From positions 62,001-126,000 of the forward strand of contig CAVVAM010000013.1 of the NCBI GenBank assembly GCA_963746265.1: a DNA stretch of 64,000 bases, given 5' to 3'. Positions within the stretch are counted from its first letter, which is position 1; every line of letters starts with the position of its first letter. Positions 50,604 to 60,055 of this stretch are shown here, in pieces. Source of the stretch: Ilumatobacter sp963746265. Its GTDB lineage: Bacteria > Actinomycetota > Acidimicrobiia > Acidimicrobiales > Ilumatobacteraceae. A program made the translations under genes and the position numbers. The notes under the pieces are model-generated. The model ran no database searches. It was not told the origin of the DNA and saw only the letters and a list, made by a program, of their open reading frames with translations.

Positions 50604-51392
50604 ATGAGCGAGACATTCCAGATCCCGATCGAAGCCGCGAGGGCGTACGAGGAACGATTCGTCCCTGCGATCTTCGCCGAATGGGCGCCGCGAGCCCTTG
50701 CTGCGGCGGATGTCGGGCCCACGACACGACTACTCGACGTTGCGTGCGGTACCGGCATCGTGGCCCGCACCGCACTCGATCTGGTCGGGGCCGGCGGTCA
50801 CCTGGTCGGCGTCGATCTCAACGAGTCGATGCTGACCGTAGCTCGCAGCGTCGAGCCCGGCATCGACTGGCGACGGGGCGATGTGGGGGATCTTCCGTTC
50901 GACGATGAGTCGTTCGATGCCGTCGTCTGCCAGATGGCGATGATGTTCTTCCCCGACCGACCCGGGGCATTCATGGAGATGCGGCGCGTGCTCACACCGG
51001 GCGGGCGGCTCGGGGTCGTGGTCCCGGCGTCGCTCGACCTGCAGCCCGCGTACCGCGTCTTCGTCGATGTGGCGGTCGCCCATGCGGGCCACGAGGCGGA
51101 GGCACTGCTGGGCGCCTACTGGTCGTGTGGCGACCTCGACGCGCTCGCCTCCGAAGCCGCGGCGTCGGGGCTGGCGATCACCGATCGAGCAACGATCGAG
51201 GGAACGGCCCGATTCGACTCACCCGACGACTTCGTGGCCACCGAGATCGCAGGGTCGCCTCTCGCGGAGCGTATCGACGACGCCACTGCGGATCGGATCG
51301 CGACCGATGTTCGAACCGGGCTCGCCGATCACCAATCGGCTGACGGCTTCACGATTCCACTGGTCTGTCACGTGCTGACCGCCGCCCGCTGA
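50604..51392 (+). CDS. Class I SAM-dependent methyltransferase
   Basis: The ATG at 50604 gives 262 residues (MSETFQIPIEAARAYEERF). The SAM-binding motifs are TRLLDVACGTGIVARTALDL, GGHLVGVDLNESMLTVA and LPFDDESFDAVVCQMAMMFF, as in UbiE/type-11 methyltransferases. It may be co-transcribed with the LuxR-type regulator, 75 bases upstream. The substrate is not predictable. Confidence 0.92.
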   Translation: MSETFQIPIEAARAYEERFVPAIFAEWAPRALAAADVGPTTRLLDVACGTGIVARTALDLVGAGGHLVGVDLNESMLTVARSVEPGIDWRRGDVGDLPFDDESFDAVVCQMAMMFFPDRPGAFMEMRRVLTPGGRLGVVVPASLDLQPAYRVFVDVAVAHAGHEAEALLGAYWSCGDLDALASEAAASGLAITDRATIEGTARFDSPDDFVATEIAGSPLAERIDDATADRIATDVRTGLADHQSADGFTIPLVCHVLTAAR

Positions 51393-51408
51393 CGACCGGC
51401 GGTCGCCA

Positions 51409-52644
51409 TCAGACGGGACCGACGGTCACGGTCACGGGTTCGGCGGATCCGTACACGCGACCGATGACCCGGTGCGCGTCGTCGAGGGTCACGTTCGACC
51501 AGCGCTCGATCTGCTCCTCCACGCTGCGGAGGTGTCCGAGCATCGTCAGCTGCCCCCCGAGCCGCGACATGCGTGCGCCCGAATCCTCGAGGCCCATCTC
51601 GTACGACCCGGCGAGGTACCCCTGCGCGATCTCGAGCTCGTCCGAAGTGATCCCGTTCGCGCTCAATCGCTCGAGCTCGGTACCGACGAGGCGCCTCACC
51701 TCGTCAGCGTGATCGGGAAGCGTGCCGGCGTAGATCGACCAGGCCCCGGTGTCCGCGTAGGCCGCCGAGGTCGAGAACACCGAGTAGGCGAGTCCACGAC
51801 GCTCCCGGATCTCGTCGAAGAGCCGGCTCGACAGCCCTCCGCCCAGGACGTGGTTGGCGACGTCGAGCGCATCGCGGTCGACGTCGAGGTGTGCCAGCGA
51901 GCGACCACCGACGATCATGTGCACCTGTTCGGTGTCGTCATCGATCGCAACCAGCTCGCCCGGTTGCATCGCACCGGGGTCGGGTGGCCGGCGGTCGCAT
52001 GGTGCGCTTCCCGACGGCAGCCGGTCGAACGCCTTGGTCACCTCGTCCACGACCTCGTCGGGATCGACGGCACCGGCGACCGCCACCACGGTGTTCTCGG
52101 TCACGTAGTGGGCGCGGTGGAATGAGCGGACGGCGTCGGCGGTCAGCCCGCACACCGAAGCCCGGTCGCCGGCTGTGTCCCAGCCGAGCGGGTGGTCGCC
52201 GAACACGGCCGATCCGAAGGCCCGGTGCACCACGTCCTCCGGGCTGTCGTCGTCCATCGCGAGCTCCTCGAGGATCACCTGGCGCTCGCTCTCGATGTCG
52301 TCGTCGCGCAGTGCAGGGGCCGTCACGATGTCACCGAGCAGGTCGATGCCTGTCGACGAGTGCCGCGCGGGCAGGCGGCAGTAGTAGGCGGTGTACTCCT
52401 TGGACGTGAATGCGTTGATGTCACCGCCGACCCGGTCGATCGCCTGTGACACATCGATCGCCGAGAGGGTCTCGGTGCCCTTGAACAGCAGGTGCTCGAG
52501 AAAGTGGCTGATGCCGGCCGACTCGGGTGACTCGTCGCGAGCACCGACGCCGACCCAGACGCCGATCGCGGCCGTTCGCGTCGAGATCATCGGCTCGACC
52601 ACGATCGTGAGCCCCGACGGCAGCTGGACAACGTGCTCCGACAT
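51409..52644 (-). CDS. M16 family zinc metallopeptidase
   Basis: The 411-residue protein has the inverted zinc motif HFLEHLLFKGTE (HxxEH) near residue 50, with the distal glutamate in the helix that follows (DDIESERQVILEELAMDDDS). The second, inactive M16 half ends near VTVTVGPV. Family members degrade signal or processing peptides. It lies downstream of pnp, the conserved actinobacterial pnp-M16-dapB order, but a strong terminator separates it from pnp. No signal peptide is seen. Confidence 0.93.
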   Translation of the reverse strand: MSEHVVQLPSGLTIVVEPMISTRTAAIGVWVGVGARDESPESAGISHFLEHLLFKGTETLSAIDVSQAIDRVGGDINAFTSKEYTAYYCRLPARHSSTGIDLLGDIVTAPALRDDDIESERQVILEELAMDDDSPEDVVHRAFGSAVFGDHPLGWDTAGDRASVCGLTADAVRSFHRAHYVTENTVVAVAGAVDPDEVVDEVTKAFDRLPSGSAPCDRRPPDPGAMQPGELVAIDDDTEQVHMIVGGRSLAHLDVDRDALDVANHVLGGGLSSRLFDEIRERRGLAYSVFSTSAAYADTGAWSIYAGTLPDHADEVRRLVGTELERLSANGITSDELEIAQGYLAGSYEMGLEDSGARMSRLGGQLTMLGHLRSVEEQIERWSNVTLDDAHRVIGRVYGSAEPVTVTVGPV

Positions 52645-52665
52645 CAGACCCGCCAGTCAATCGGC

Positions 52666-52710
52666 GAAAAACGCCGACGCCCCCATCCGGCGGACCGGCT
52701 GGGGGCGTCG
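52666..52710 (-). terminator. Rho-independent terminator after pnp
   Basis: On the minus strand CGACGCCCCCA pairs with TGGGGGCGTCG (plus-strand arms 52675-52685 and 52700-52710). The loop itself contains a CCGG/CCGG inner stem. Going leftwards the hairpin is followed by GGCGTTTTT (A-run on the plus strand at 52667-52671). An 11-bp GC-rich stem plus a five-T run is a textbook intrinsic terminator for pnp transcription. Confidence 0.85.
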
Positions 52711-52726
52711 TCGAGCACGTCGTGAT

Positions 52727-55135
52727 TCAGCGGTGACGGCGGCGGCCGCCACGCCCGCCTCGGTCGTCGGGGCGCTTCTCGCCCGCCGGTCCGAGGTCGC
52801 CGAGCTCGCCGGCGAGTTCGGCGTCGAAGGCGTCCTCGAACGAGACGGTCTCGACGTCGTCGGTCGATCCTCGTGCATCGGACGGGGCCGGCGAGCTGTC
52901 GCCGTTCCCCGATCCGCGCGGCTTCGAACCGGTCGACGTGGCCGGAGCGTCCGCGACGTCGCCGGCGGGAACCAGGCTCACCTTGCCCCGGTCGTCGATC
53001 TCCTCGACCTTGACCTCGATTTCCTGACCGAGCTCGAGCACGTCCTCGACCGAGTTGATCCGCTTGCCGCCGCCGAGCTTCGAGATGTGAACGAGGCCGT
53101 CACGACCCGGCAGGATGTTGACGAACGCACCGAACTTCGTGATGTTCACCACGCGGCCCGTGTAGGTCCGACCGATCTCGGCCTTGGGCGGATCGACGAT
53201 CGCCAGGATCGCGTTCATGGCCTCCTCCATGCGCCAGGCCTCGACCGCTCCGATCGTGACGAAACCCTGCGCACCGTCGTCGTCGACGCTGATGTCGGCA
53301 CCCGTCTCCTGCTGGATCGTGTTGATGACCTTGCCCTTCGGGCCGATCACTTCGCCGATCTTGTCCATCGGGATGGTCAGCGTCTTGATCTTCGGCGCCG
53401 ACGCGGCGACCTCGTCACGCGGTGCCGGGATGGCGGCATTCATCACTTCGAGGATCTCGAGTCGGGCGACTTTCGCCTGCTCGAGTGCGGCCTTCAACAC
53501 GTCGGCGGGGATGCCGTCGATCTTCGTGTCGAGCTGGAGGGCGGTGATCGCATCAGCGGTGCCGGCGACCTTGAAGTCCATGTCGCCGAATGCGTCCTCG
53601 GCGCCGAGGATGTCGGTCAGCGTGATGTAGTTCTCCCCGTCCTTGACGAGACCCATCGCAATACCGGCGACGGCGTCACGGATCGGCACACCGGCGTCCA
53701 TCAGCGACAGGCTCGAGGCACAGACCGACGCCATCGAGGTCGAACCGTTCGACGACATGACCTCGGAAACGAGGCGCAACGTGTAGGCGAAGTCTTCCTG
53801 ACTCGGCACGACCGGGAGTACGGCACGAGCGGCGAGCGCCCCGTGGCCGATCTCGCGACGCTTCGGTGAACCGACGCGGCCGGTTTCGCCGTTCGCCCAC
53901 GGCGGCATGTTGTAGTGATGCAGGTATCGCTTCGTTTCGCTCGGCGACAACGAGTCGATCATCTGGTTCATGCGGGGCATTGCCATGGTGAGCACGTTCA
54001 ACACCTGGGTCTCACCGCGCTGGAACAGTCCGGAACCGTGTGCCGTCGGCAACACGCCGACCTCGGCCGACACCGGACGGAGGTCCTTCGGGCCACGGCC
54101 GTCGAGACGGATGCCCTCGTCGATCACGCGCTGGCGGACCGAGTTCTTGGTCAGCGAACGGACTGCTTCCTTGACGGCCTTCTCCTGGCCTGCGAACTCG
54201 GCGTCGTCGCCACACAGCGCCTCGACCGCCTTGGCGGCTGCGGCGTCGGTGGCGGCGTTGCGCGCGTGCTTGTCGGCGATCGTGACCGCCTCGGCGATGT
54301 CGCCGGACACGACACCTTCGACCGCAGCGTAGACCTCGGGGCTGTAGTCGATGACCGCTTCGAACTGGAGTGGCTCGATCGGACCGTGGGTGGCGATCAC
54401 GCTGGCGACGAGCTGACGCTGGAGGGCGATCGATTCCTTGATCCAGACCTTGCAGGCCTCGAGCCCGTCGGCCAGGACGGCCTCGTCGACCTTCGGCGCA
54501 CCGTCCTCGTAGTAGTAGAAGCTCTGCTCGGTTCCGCCGGCTTCGACCATCATCACGGCCACGTCGCCGCCGTCGAGCTCACGCCCGGCAACGACGAGTT
54601 CGAACGTGCCGGCCTCGGTCTCTTCGTAGGTGGGGTGCGGGATCCACTCCCCCTCGGTCGAGTACGCCATGCGGATCGAACCGAGCGGACCGTCGAACGG
54701 GATACCCGAGATCATGAGCGCCGCAGACGCGGCGTTGATCGACAGCACGTCGTGGGGGTTGTGCTGGTCGGCGCCGATCACGGTCGTGACGATCTGTGTC
54801 TCGTTGCGAAAACCGTCGGCGAACGACGGGCGCAGGGGACGGTCGGTGAGACGGCACGTGAGGATCGCTTCCTCGGTGGGACGTCCTTCCCGACGGAAGA
54901 ACGAGCCGGGGATCTTGCCGGCCGCATAGGCCCGCTCCTCGACATCGACCGTCAGCGGGAAGAAGTCCATGCCCGGACGCAGGTGCTTCGCGGCATTCGC
55001 CGTCGTGAGCACCTGGGTGCCCCCGAGCGACGCCACGACGGCGCCCTGGCTCTGCGGGGCGAATCGACCGGTCTCGAAGGTGAGCGTCTTGTCGGTTCCC
55101 GAAACAGGACCGGAGACGCGAATTGGGTCAGCCAC
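52727..55135 (-). CDS. pnp: Polynucleotide phosphorylase (PNPase)
   Basis: This 802-residue enzyme has two RNase PH domains (GRFAPQSQGAVVASLGGTQV near the start; the second near LRPVSAEVGVLPTAHGSGLF, RGETQVLN). A KH domain reads KVINTIQQETGADISVDDDG and an S1 domain GRTYTGRVVNITKFGAFVNI. A charged Ser/Asp/Gly/Arg-rich tail follows. It degrades RNA 3'-5' phosphorolytically and can add tails. The start is GTG 55135 with AAGGAG nine bases upstream. A terminator follows at 52666-52710. rpsO, normally adjacent, lies 7 kb upstream. Confidence 0.97.
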   Translation of the reverse strand: MADPIRVSGPVSGTDKTLTFETGRFAPQSQGAVVASLGGTQVLTTANAAKHLRPGMDFFPLTVDVEERAYAAGKIPGSFFRREGRPTEEAILTCRLTDRPLRPSFADGFRNETQIVTTVIGADQHNPHDVLSINAASAALMISGIPFDGPLGSIRMAYSTEGEWIPHPTYEETEAGTFELVVAGRELDGGDVAVMMVEAGGTEQSFYYYEDGAPKVDEAVLADGLEACKVWIKESIALQRQLVASVIATHGPIEPLQFEAVIDYSPEVYAAVEGVVSGDIAEAVTIADKHARNAATDAAAAKAVEALCGDDAEFAGQEKAVKEAVRSLTKNSVRQRVIDEGIRLDGRGPKDLRPVSAEVGVLPTAHGSGLFQRGETQVLNVLTMAMPRMNQMIDSLSPSETKRYLHHYNMPPWANGETGRVGSPKRREIGHGALAARAVLPVVPSQEDFAYTLRLVSEVMSSNGSTSMASVCASSLSLMDAGVPIRDAVAGIAMGLVKDGENYITLTDILGAEDAFGDMDFKVAGTADAITALQLDTKIDGIPADVLKAALEQAKVARLEILEVMNAAIPAPRDEVAASAPKIKTLTIPMDKIGEVIGPKGKVINTIQQETGADISVDDDGAQGFVTIGAVEAWRMEEAMNAILAIVDPPKAEIGRTYTGRVVNITKFGAFVNILPGRDGLVHISKLGGGKRINSVEDVLELGQEIEVKVEEIDDRGKVSLVPAGDVADAPATSTGSKPRGSGNGDSSPAPSDARGSTDDVETVSFEDAFDAELAGELGDLGPAGEKRPDDRGGRGGRRRHR

Positions 55136-55401
55136 GTATGGCTCCTTTCAGACGACGGCACACTGCCCTCGTCACTCGTGGAGCGACCCGGCCGGTTCCC
55201 AGTTGGCGACCCCGCCGACCTGCAGCCTCTCGATTCAGGCAGGACACGGGATGGGCAACCGGCAACCAACTCGATGCCGCTCGTTGTGCGGAACGCAGAC
55301 CTTCCGCGTTCCGGCGACGAAGTGTACCGGCAGAACGCTCGTGACCGGCGGAGCCGTGCGCTGGCGGGTGCTCGGTCCCACCGATCGCTCACACGCGTCG
55401 G
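55136..55401. other. Intergenic leader upstream of pnp
   Basis: The 266 bases between the GGDEF/EAL gene's stop and the pnp start contain the pnp ribosome-binding site (AAGGAG) and no gene. PNPase mRNAs often carry an autoregulatory structured leader. Short repeats such as GGCAACCGGCAACCAA are visible, but I cannot establish a specific fold. Confidence 0.4.
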
Positions 55402-58068
55402 TCAGCGCAGCAGGTGCTGGCGCGTGCCGACCAGACGTGGGCTCGATCGGTGCGGTCCGACCGAGGTCGTTGCTCGCTCGGGGCTCGGGCCCGGCCCCAG
55501 CCCACTGATGAAGTCCGGATCCCATCCACGCGCCCAGTCGATGAAGTCGTGCAGGGGCACCGGTCGGCTGATGAGAAACCCTTGGATCTCCGCACATCCG
55601 ATCCTGCGGAGGATGGGGATCGTCTCGGCGTCCTCGATGCCCTCGGCGACGGTGCTCAGACCGAGATCGCTCGCCAGGTTGATCGACGCGAGCACGATGG
55701 CAGCGGCGCTCTCGTCCGATTCCAGACGCGTGATGAAGCTCCGATCGATCTTCAGCTGATCCACCGGGAGCCGGTGGAGATGCTGGAGCGACGAGTAGCC
55801 GGTGCCGAAGTCGTCGATCGCGACGTCGACACCCAGCTCACGGAGCTGCATCAACATCGTGATGCTGGTGTCGAAGTCGACCACCATCGCGTTCTCGGTG
55901 ATCTCGACCTGCAACCAGCGGGGCTCGATCCCGGCGGCATCGGCGATCCCGCGAAGATCTCTGACGAGCAACGGGTCGAGCAGGTCCCGCGGTGTCAGGT
56001 TGACCGCGATCGGGAGGTGGATGCCCGCGCTGCGCAAGTCCGCGATCGCTTCGGCCGATCGCCGCAGCAGGAGCCGGGTGAGCTTGCCGACGAGACCGGT
56101 CTGGACGACCAGCGGGATGAACTCGTTCGGAGGGATCGGGCCGTGTGCCGGATGGGTCCACCGCATCAGCGCTTCGGCACCGGTGATCCTGCCGTCGACC
56201 AGCGACACCTTCGGCTGGAAGTGCACGGTCAGTTCCTCGCGCTCCAGCGCACTGCTGATCGAGAGGTACAGATCGAGACGTCGGGGGGCGTCCGCGTCGA
56301 GCTCGGGGGTGTACCACACCACGCCCAGCTGGTTGCGCTTCGCCTCGTACATGGCGGTGTCGGCACGGCGGAGCAGCGTTGCGCTGTCGGGCCCCTGCTC
56401 GGGCCACCGCACCACCCCGAAGCTGGCGCCGACTTCGAACGTGATGCCGCCGAGCTCGAGCCGTGACGTCACCCGGCGGTGGATGTCGGCCACGCGCCGT
56501 TCCAAGCCGTCGGGCGCGTCATCGCTCGCACCGACCAGGAGGATCGCGAATTCGTCGCCGCCGAACCGTGCGACCAGATCGGTCGATCGGACCGCGGCCC
56601 GGAGCCGATCGGCGACCTCGATCAGCAACTGGTCTCCGGTCTCGTGTCCCAGCGAGTCGTTGATCTCCTTGAAGCGGTCCAGGTCGACCATGACCACGGT
56701 GCCCGTGCTGCCCTGCTTGGCGAGACTCGACGTGACGGCGATCTCGAAGCTGAGCCGGTTCGGCAGGCCCGTCAGGGCATCGTTGCGGGCCTGGATCTCG
56801 AGCTTCTCGACGAGCAGATCGTTGGAGAGCCGAGCACTCAGGGTGTTCGCCAACGAGGCGAAGAGACCCAACTCGTCGGCTGTGAACTCGCTGCGCATTC
56901 CCAGTCGATCGGTCACGAACAGGAACGCGATCCGGTCGACCTCTCGAAGCACGGGAGCGGCCAGCAGTCGGCTGGCATCGAGTGCGACCAGCAACTGCTG
57001 CGCGTCGGGTCGGGGGTCCTCGGCGTCGAGCTGGAGCACCGAATGGCCTTCCACCAGGTCGCCGAGCAGATCGGCGAGCGGACCGGGCTCGACATCCGCG
57101 AACGTGTCGTCGACGAGCATACGAAACGTCGAGCCATGACCATCGGAGGGGCCGACCACGATCAGCCCGGCCGACCTGGTGCGCAGGATCTGCACGAGTT
57201 CGACGAGACCGGTGTCCAGGGTGCGGCTACCACGTTCGTTGGACAGCGCACGCGTGAACCGGTGGAGCTGCTGGAGGTCGCGAAACCGCTGGGAGAGACT
57301 CCCGCTGCTGCGGAGCAACAACCCGACCGCGAGCAGTGGCACGAACGCGTAGATCGCCATGTAGGGACTCGAGATCGACACGGCGAGCGCAGTGACCCCG
57401 AACATGCCGGCCAGCACCGCAAGCACCTGCGATTGACCGACATCCGCGAACAGATGGGGCCGGAACTTCCGGTCGACCGCCATGATGACCAACGGAACGG
57501 CCAGCAGGCTCAGCAGTTCGGCCGCGACCACTGCGAAGAGCGGAACCGCCCATTCGATCACGTTCCCCGGCACGCGCTCACCGAGCAGCGTCCGAACGAT
57601 GAGGGCGGACAGACCGACCTGGGCGACGAAGAGGCAGGCGTTCCAGAGGGCCTTCAGCGGTGAGGACTTCCTGATCCAGAGGAGGGCCGATACACCGCCG
57701 AGGATGTACGCGACCAACAGGAGCAACGGACTGGTGTACACGAGTCCGAACATCAGTGGGATGCACGCGAGTGACAGCGAGTGCGACTCCTTGCGGATCT
57801 CGACGTGCAGTGCAGCGGCTTCGGCGATGGCGAACCCGATCACGAGCGCGAAGAACGGCAGCGACCAGTTCCGGTTGGGAACCGACGCCACGGATGGTGT
57901 CAGCGTCAGCAGGACGCCGCCCGTGAGCGCGAGCGCCAGGGCGTAGAGGAGCACGCGCAGGGTCGGTCCCAGGTGGTCGGTCACGGCCCGTTGGCCCCGG
58001 CGCACGGCGCTGGTGCTCGCCATCATCCCACCACGACCCGGCCCGCGCTCCACGTTCGTCGGCCGCAC
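55402..58068 (-). CDS. Membrane diguanylate cyclase/phosphodiesterase (GGDEF and EAL domains)
   Basis: The 888-residue protein has eight to nine N-terminal hydrophobic segments (about 35-260), then a GAF-like region (about 270-410). A GGDEF domain follows (DALTGLPNRLSFE, VARFGGDEFAILL, about 425-590) and an EAL domain (GAEALMRWTHP, VDVAIDDFGTGYSSLQHLHR, AEGIEDAETIPILRRIG, about 610-855). Both catalytic signatures are intact, so it could make and hydrolyse cyclic di-GMP at the membrane. A methionine 14 residues in (MMASTSAV) is another possible start. It lies between pnp and the subtilase pair, transcribed the same way. Confidence 0.94.
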   Translation of the reverse strand: MRPTNVERGPGRGGMMASTSAVRRGQRAVTDHLGPTLRVLLYALALALTGGVLLTLTPSVASVPNRNWSLPFFALVIGFAIAEAAALHVEIRKESHSLSLACIPLMFGLVYTSPLLLLVAYILGGVSALLWIRKSSPLKALWNACLFVAQVGLSALIVRTLLGERVPGNVIEWAVPLFAVVAAELLSLLAVPLVIMAVDRKFRPHLFADVGQSQVLAVLAGMFGVTALAVSISSPYMAIYAFVPLLAVGLLLRSSGSLSQRFRDLQQLHRFTRALSNERGSRTLDTGLVELVQILRTRSAGLIVVGPSDGHGSTFRMLVDDTFADVEPGPLADLLGDLVEGHSVLQLDAEDPRPDAQQLLVALDASRLLAAPVLREVDRIAFLFVTDRLGMRSEFTADELGLFASLANTLSARLSNDLLVEKLEIQARNDALTGLPNRLSFEIAVTSSLAKQGSTGTVVMVDLDRFKEINDSLGHETGDQLLIEVADRLRAAVRSTDLVARFGGDEFAILLVGASDDAPDGLERRVADIHRRVTSRLELGGITFEVGASFGVVRWPEQGPDSATLLRRADTAMYEAKRNQLGVVWYTPELDADAPRRLDLYLSISSALEREELTVHFQPKVSLVDGRITGAEALMRWTHPAHGPIPPNEFIPLVVQTGLVGKLTRLLLRRSAEAIADLRSAGIHLPIAVNLTPRDLLDPLLVRDLRGIADAAGIEPRWLQVEITENAMVVDFDTSITMLMQLRELGVDVAIDDFGTGYSSLQHLHRLPVDQLKIDRSFITRLESDESAAAIVLASINLASDLGLSTVAEGIEDAETIPILRRIGCAEIQGFLISRPVPLHDFIDWARGWDPDFISGLGPGPSPERATTSVGPHRSSPRLVGTRQHLLR

Positions 58069-58300
58069 CTGGATCCGACGAACACGGCACGCCGACGCCG
58101 GGCACCGGCTGTTGCCGGAGTGTCGGCGGTGATTCGCTTGGTCGTCATGGCAAACGCCTCATTCGGTCTCCGGCCACGATGCCGCGATGGCCCTCTGCTG
58201 TATCGCCAGCCGGAAGGGGTGAGTGGACCCTGGCTCCGTCAAGCTTCTCTCAAGATGCTCCGAGGTCTGCGACGTCACGCCGGCCCTGTCGATGGCGGAG

Positions 58301-60055
58301 TCACGACCAGCTCGAACCCGACCAGGTGCTCCCCGACCAGGTACTTCCCGACCAACTCGAACCCGACCAGGTGGACCCCGACCAGGTGGACCCCGACCAG
58401 GTGGACCCCGACCACGTCGAACCCGACCAGGTGCTCCCCGACCAGGTCGAACCCGACCATGTACTCCCCGACCAGGTGGACCCCGACCAGGTGGACCCCG
58501 ACCACGTCGAACCCGACCAGGTGCTCCCCGACCAGTCATCGGCACCCGTCCATGCAGCCCCGGCCTCGCTCTCGGCCACCCAGGCTTCGGGATTCCAGGC
58601 GGCACCCGTCACCGTGAACTCGCCAACCAGGAGGTGATCGCCGATCACGACGTGATCGGTGCCTCGTGCTGCCTCGAGCGAACCGAGTCCGGTGGACCGA
58701 GGAGAGGTTTGGAACGCCGAAGGTGCCTCCGCCCGCATTGCGTCGGCGAGATCGACGACGCCGCTGCCCTTGATGATGTCGAACTGGAACGTGTCGTTCG
58801 CCGTCTCCGTGAGCAGGTACTTCACCTGATCGGGGGTCAGGCCCGGACGCTGTTGGAGGAGCAACGCAGCGGCACCCGAGACCACGGCTGCGGCCTGTGA
58901 CGTTCCTGATCCGAGGAACAGCCGGTCGTCGCCGGACACGCGACCACCCGGGTGTTCGTTGTCGATTCGTGAGCCGGGATTGCGCAGGCTCATGATCGAG
59001 ACCCCGGGTGCGAGCAGGTCAGGGTTGCGCCTGCCATCGCCCGACGGCGCCCACAGTGGATTGACCCAACCGAACCGATCGTCGTGCTGAGCCGCCGACA
59101 CCGCGATCACCCGCGGGTTCGTGGCCGGGTTGGCCAGGCCGAACGAATCCATGCCCTCGTTGCCGGCGGAGACCACGACGACGATGCCGTGATTCCAGGC
59201 GTTTTCGACGGCCTTGGAGAGCGGGTCGAATACGGCCGATTGGGTGCTGTTCGTGTTGTACGACAGGTTGAGGACTCGGATGTTCAGCCCGTTCGTCGTC
59301 CGATTCTGCACCACCCAGTCGATGGCGGCGATGACCTGCGAGACGTCGACGGCACCAGTGTTGTCGGCCACCTTGACGCTCACGATGCGGGAGTCGGGAG
59401 CGACCCCGATGAACTCGCCCGGCTTGGGATCGTGCGGATCGGCGCCGGGGCTCCGGCCGGCGATCACGCCGGCCAGGTGGGTGCCGTGACCGAACGTGTC
59501 GAGCCCGGCAACAGCGTCGATATCGCCCTCGAACGACAGATCGGGGCCGACGAACACGTTGCTCGTCGAGAGTTCCGCGATCGGCGCCACGCCGGTGTCG
59601 ATGACGGCGACATCGATGCCGTCGCCGGTGTACCCGGCGGCCCACATCTCGTCGGCACCGATCTGGCTGACGACCTCGGCCATCGACGTCGGCCGTCGCT
59701 GTTGCTCGAGGTACTGCTCGAAGTCGTCCCAGGCATCATCGAGCTGACCGCCGGACAGTCCTGCCGACCACGCTGGGCCGGTGAAGCCGTTCGCGTCGAA
59801 CCATCCCGACGCCGGTTCCGCGACCGCCGGCATGGTCGTCGTGGTCGTCGTGGCGGTGCTCTCGGTCCCCTTGACCTTGGCCTTGCCCGGCTTGGAGTCG
59901 GCGACGGTGGTCGTGGTCGGAACGGAGTCCTGCTTGTTGGAGTTGCCCTTGCCGCCCTTCGCGGCGGCACTCACGCCAGGGGCCAGGGCCAGGACGAGTG
60001 CCCCGGCCGTGACGAGGGCCAGCCGGCGGCGTGACGTACGTGAGTGCTCGGTCAT
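58301..60055 (-). CDS. Secreted subtilisin-like protease with WSG pentapeptide repeats (second of pair)
   Basis: The ATG at 60055 overlaps the stop of the upstream protease gene (ATGA). The 584 residues comprise a signal peptide (RRRLALVTAGALVLALAPGV to SAAA), a Thr-rich linker and an S8 domain. The triad is D153 (VIDTGVAP), H190 (FGHGTHLAGV) and S386 (GSGTSQAAAVVSGA). It ends in about fifteen copies of a pentapeptide (TWSGS, with SWSGS and DWSGS variants), finishing SSWS. The repeats are Trp-rich and may anchor or fold as a beta structure on the cell surface. No LPXTG motif is seen. The substrate is unknown. Confidence 0.93.
   Translation of the reverse strand: MTEHSRTSRRRLALVTAGALVLALAPGVSAAAKGGKGNSNKQDSVPTTTTVADSKPGKAKVKGTESTATTTTTTMPAVAEPASGWFDANGFTGPAWSAGLSGGQLDDAWDDFEQYLEQQRRPTSMAEVVSQIGADEMWAAGYTGDGIDVAVIDTGVAPIAELSTSNVFVGPDLSFEGDIDAVAGLDTFGHGTHLAGVIAGRSPGADPHDPKPGEFIGVAPDSRIVSVKVADNTGAVDVSQVIAAIDWVVQNRTTNGLNIRVLNLSYNTNSTQSAVFDPLSKAVENAWNHGIVVVVSAGNEGMDSFGLANPATNPRVIAVSAAQHDDRFGWVNPLWAPSGDGRRNPDLLAPGVSIMSLRNPGSRIDNEHPGGRVSGDDRLFLGSGTSQAAAVVSGAAALLLQQRPGLTPDQVKYLLTETANDTFQFDIIKGSGVVDLADAMRAEAPSAFQTSPRSTGLGSLEAARGTDHVVIGDHLLVGEFTVTGAAWNPEAWVAESEAGAAWTGADDWSGSTWSGSTWSGSTWSGSTWSGSTWSGSTWSGSTWSGSTWSGSTWSGSTWSGSTWSGSSWSGSTWSGSTWSGSSWS
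58305..58535 (-). repeat. 15-base tandem repeats encoding TWSGS
   Basis: About fifteen head-to-tail copies of a 15-base unit (plus strand CCGACCAGGTGGACC with variants such as CCCGACCAGGTGCTC) encode the protease's Trp-Ser-Gly pentapeptide array. Nearly perfect neighbours alternate with diverged units. This indicates growth by slippage or unequal exchange. Confidence 0.9.

Noticed and set aside
58305..58535. Short tandem repeats that might be taken for a CRISPR array
   Set aside because: The unit is 15 bases with no spacers, lies inside a protease reading frame and encodes a regular pentapeptide.
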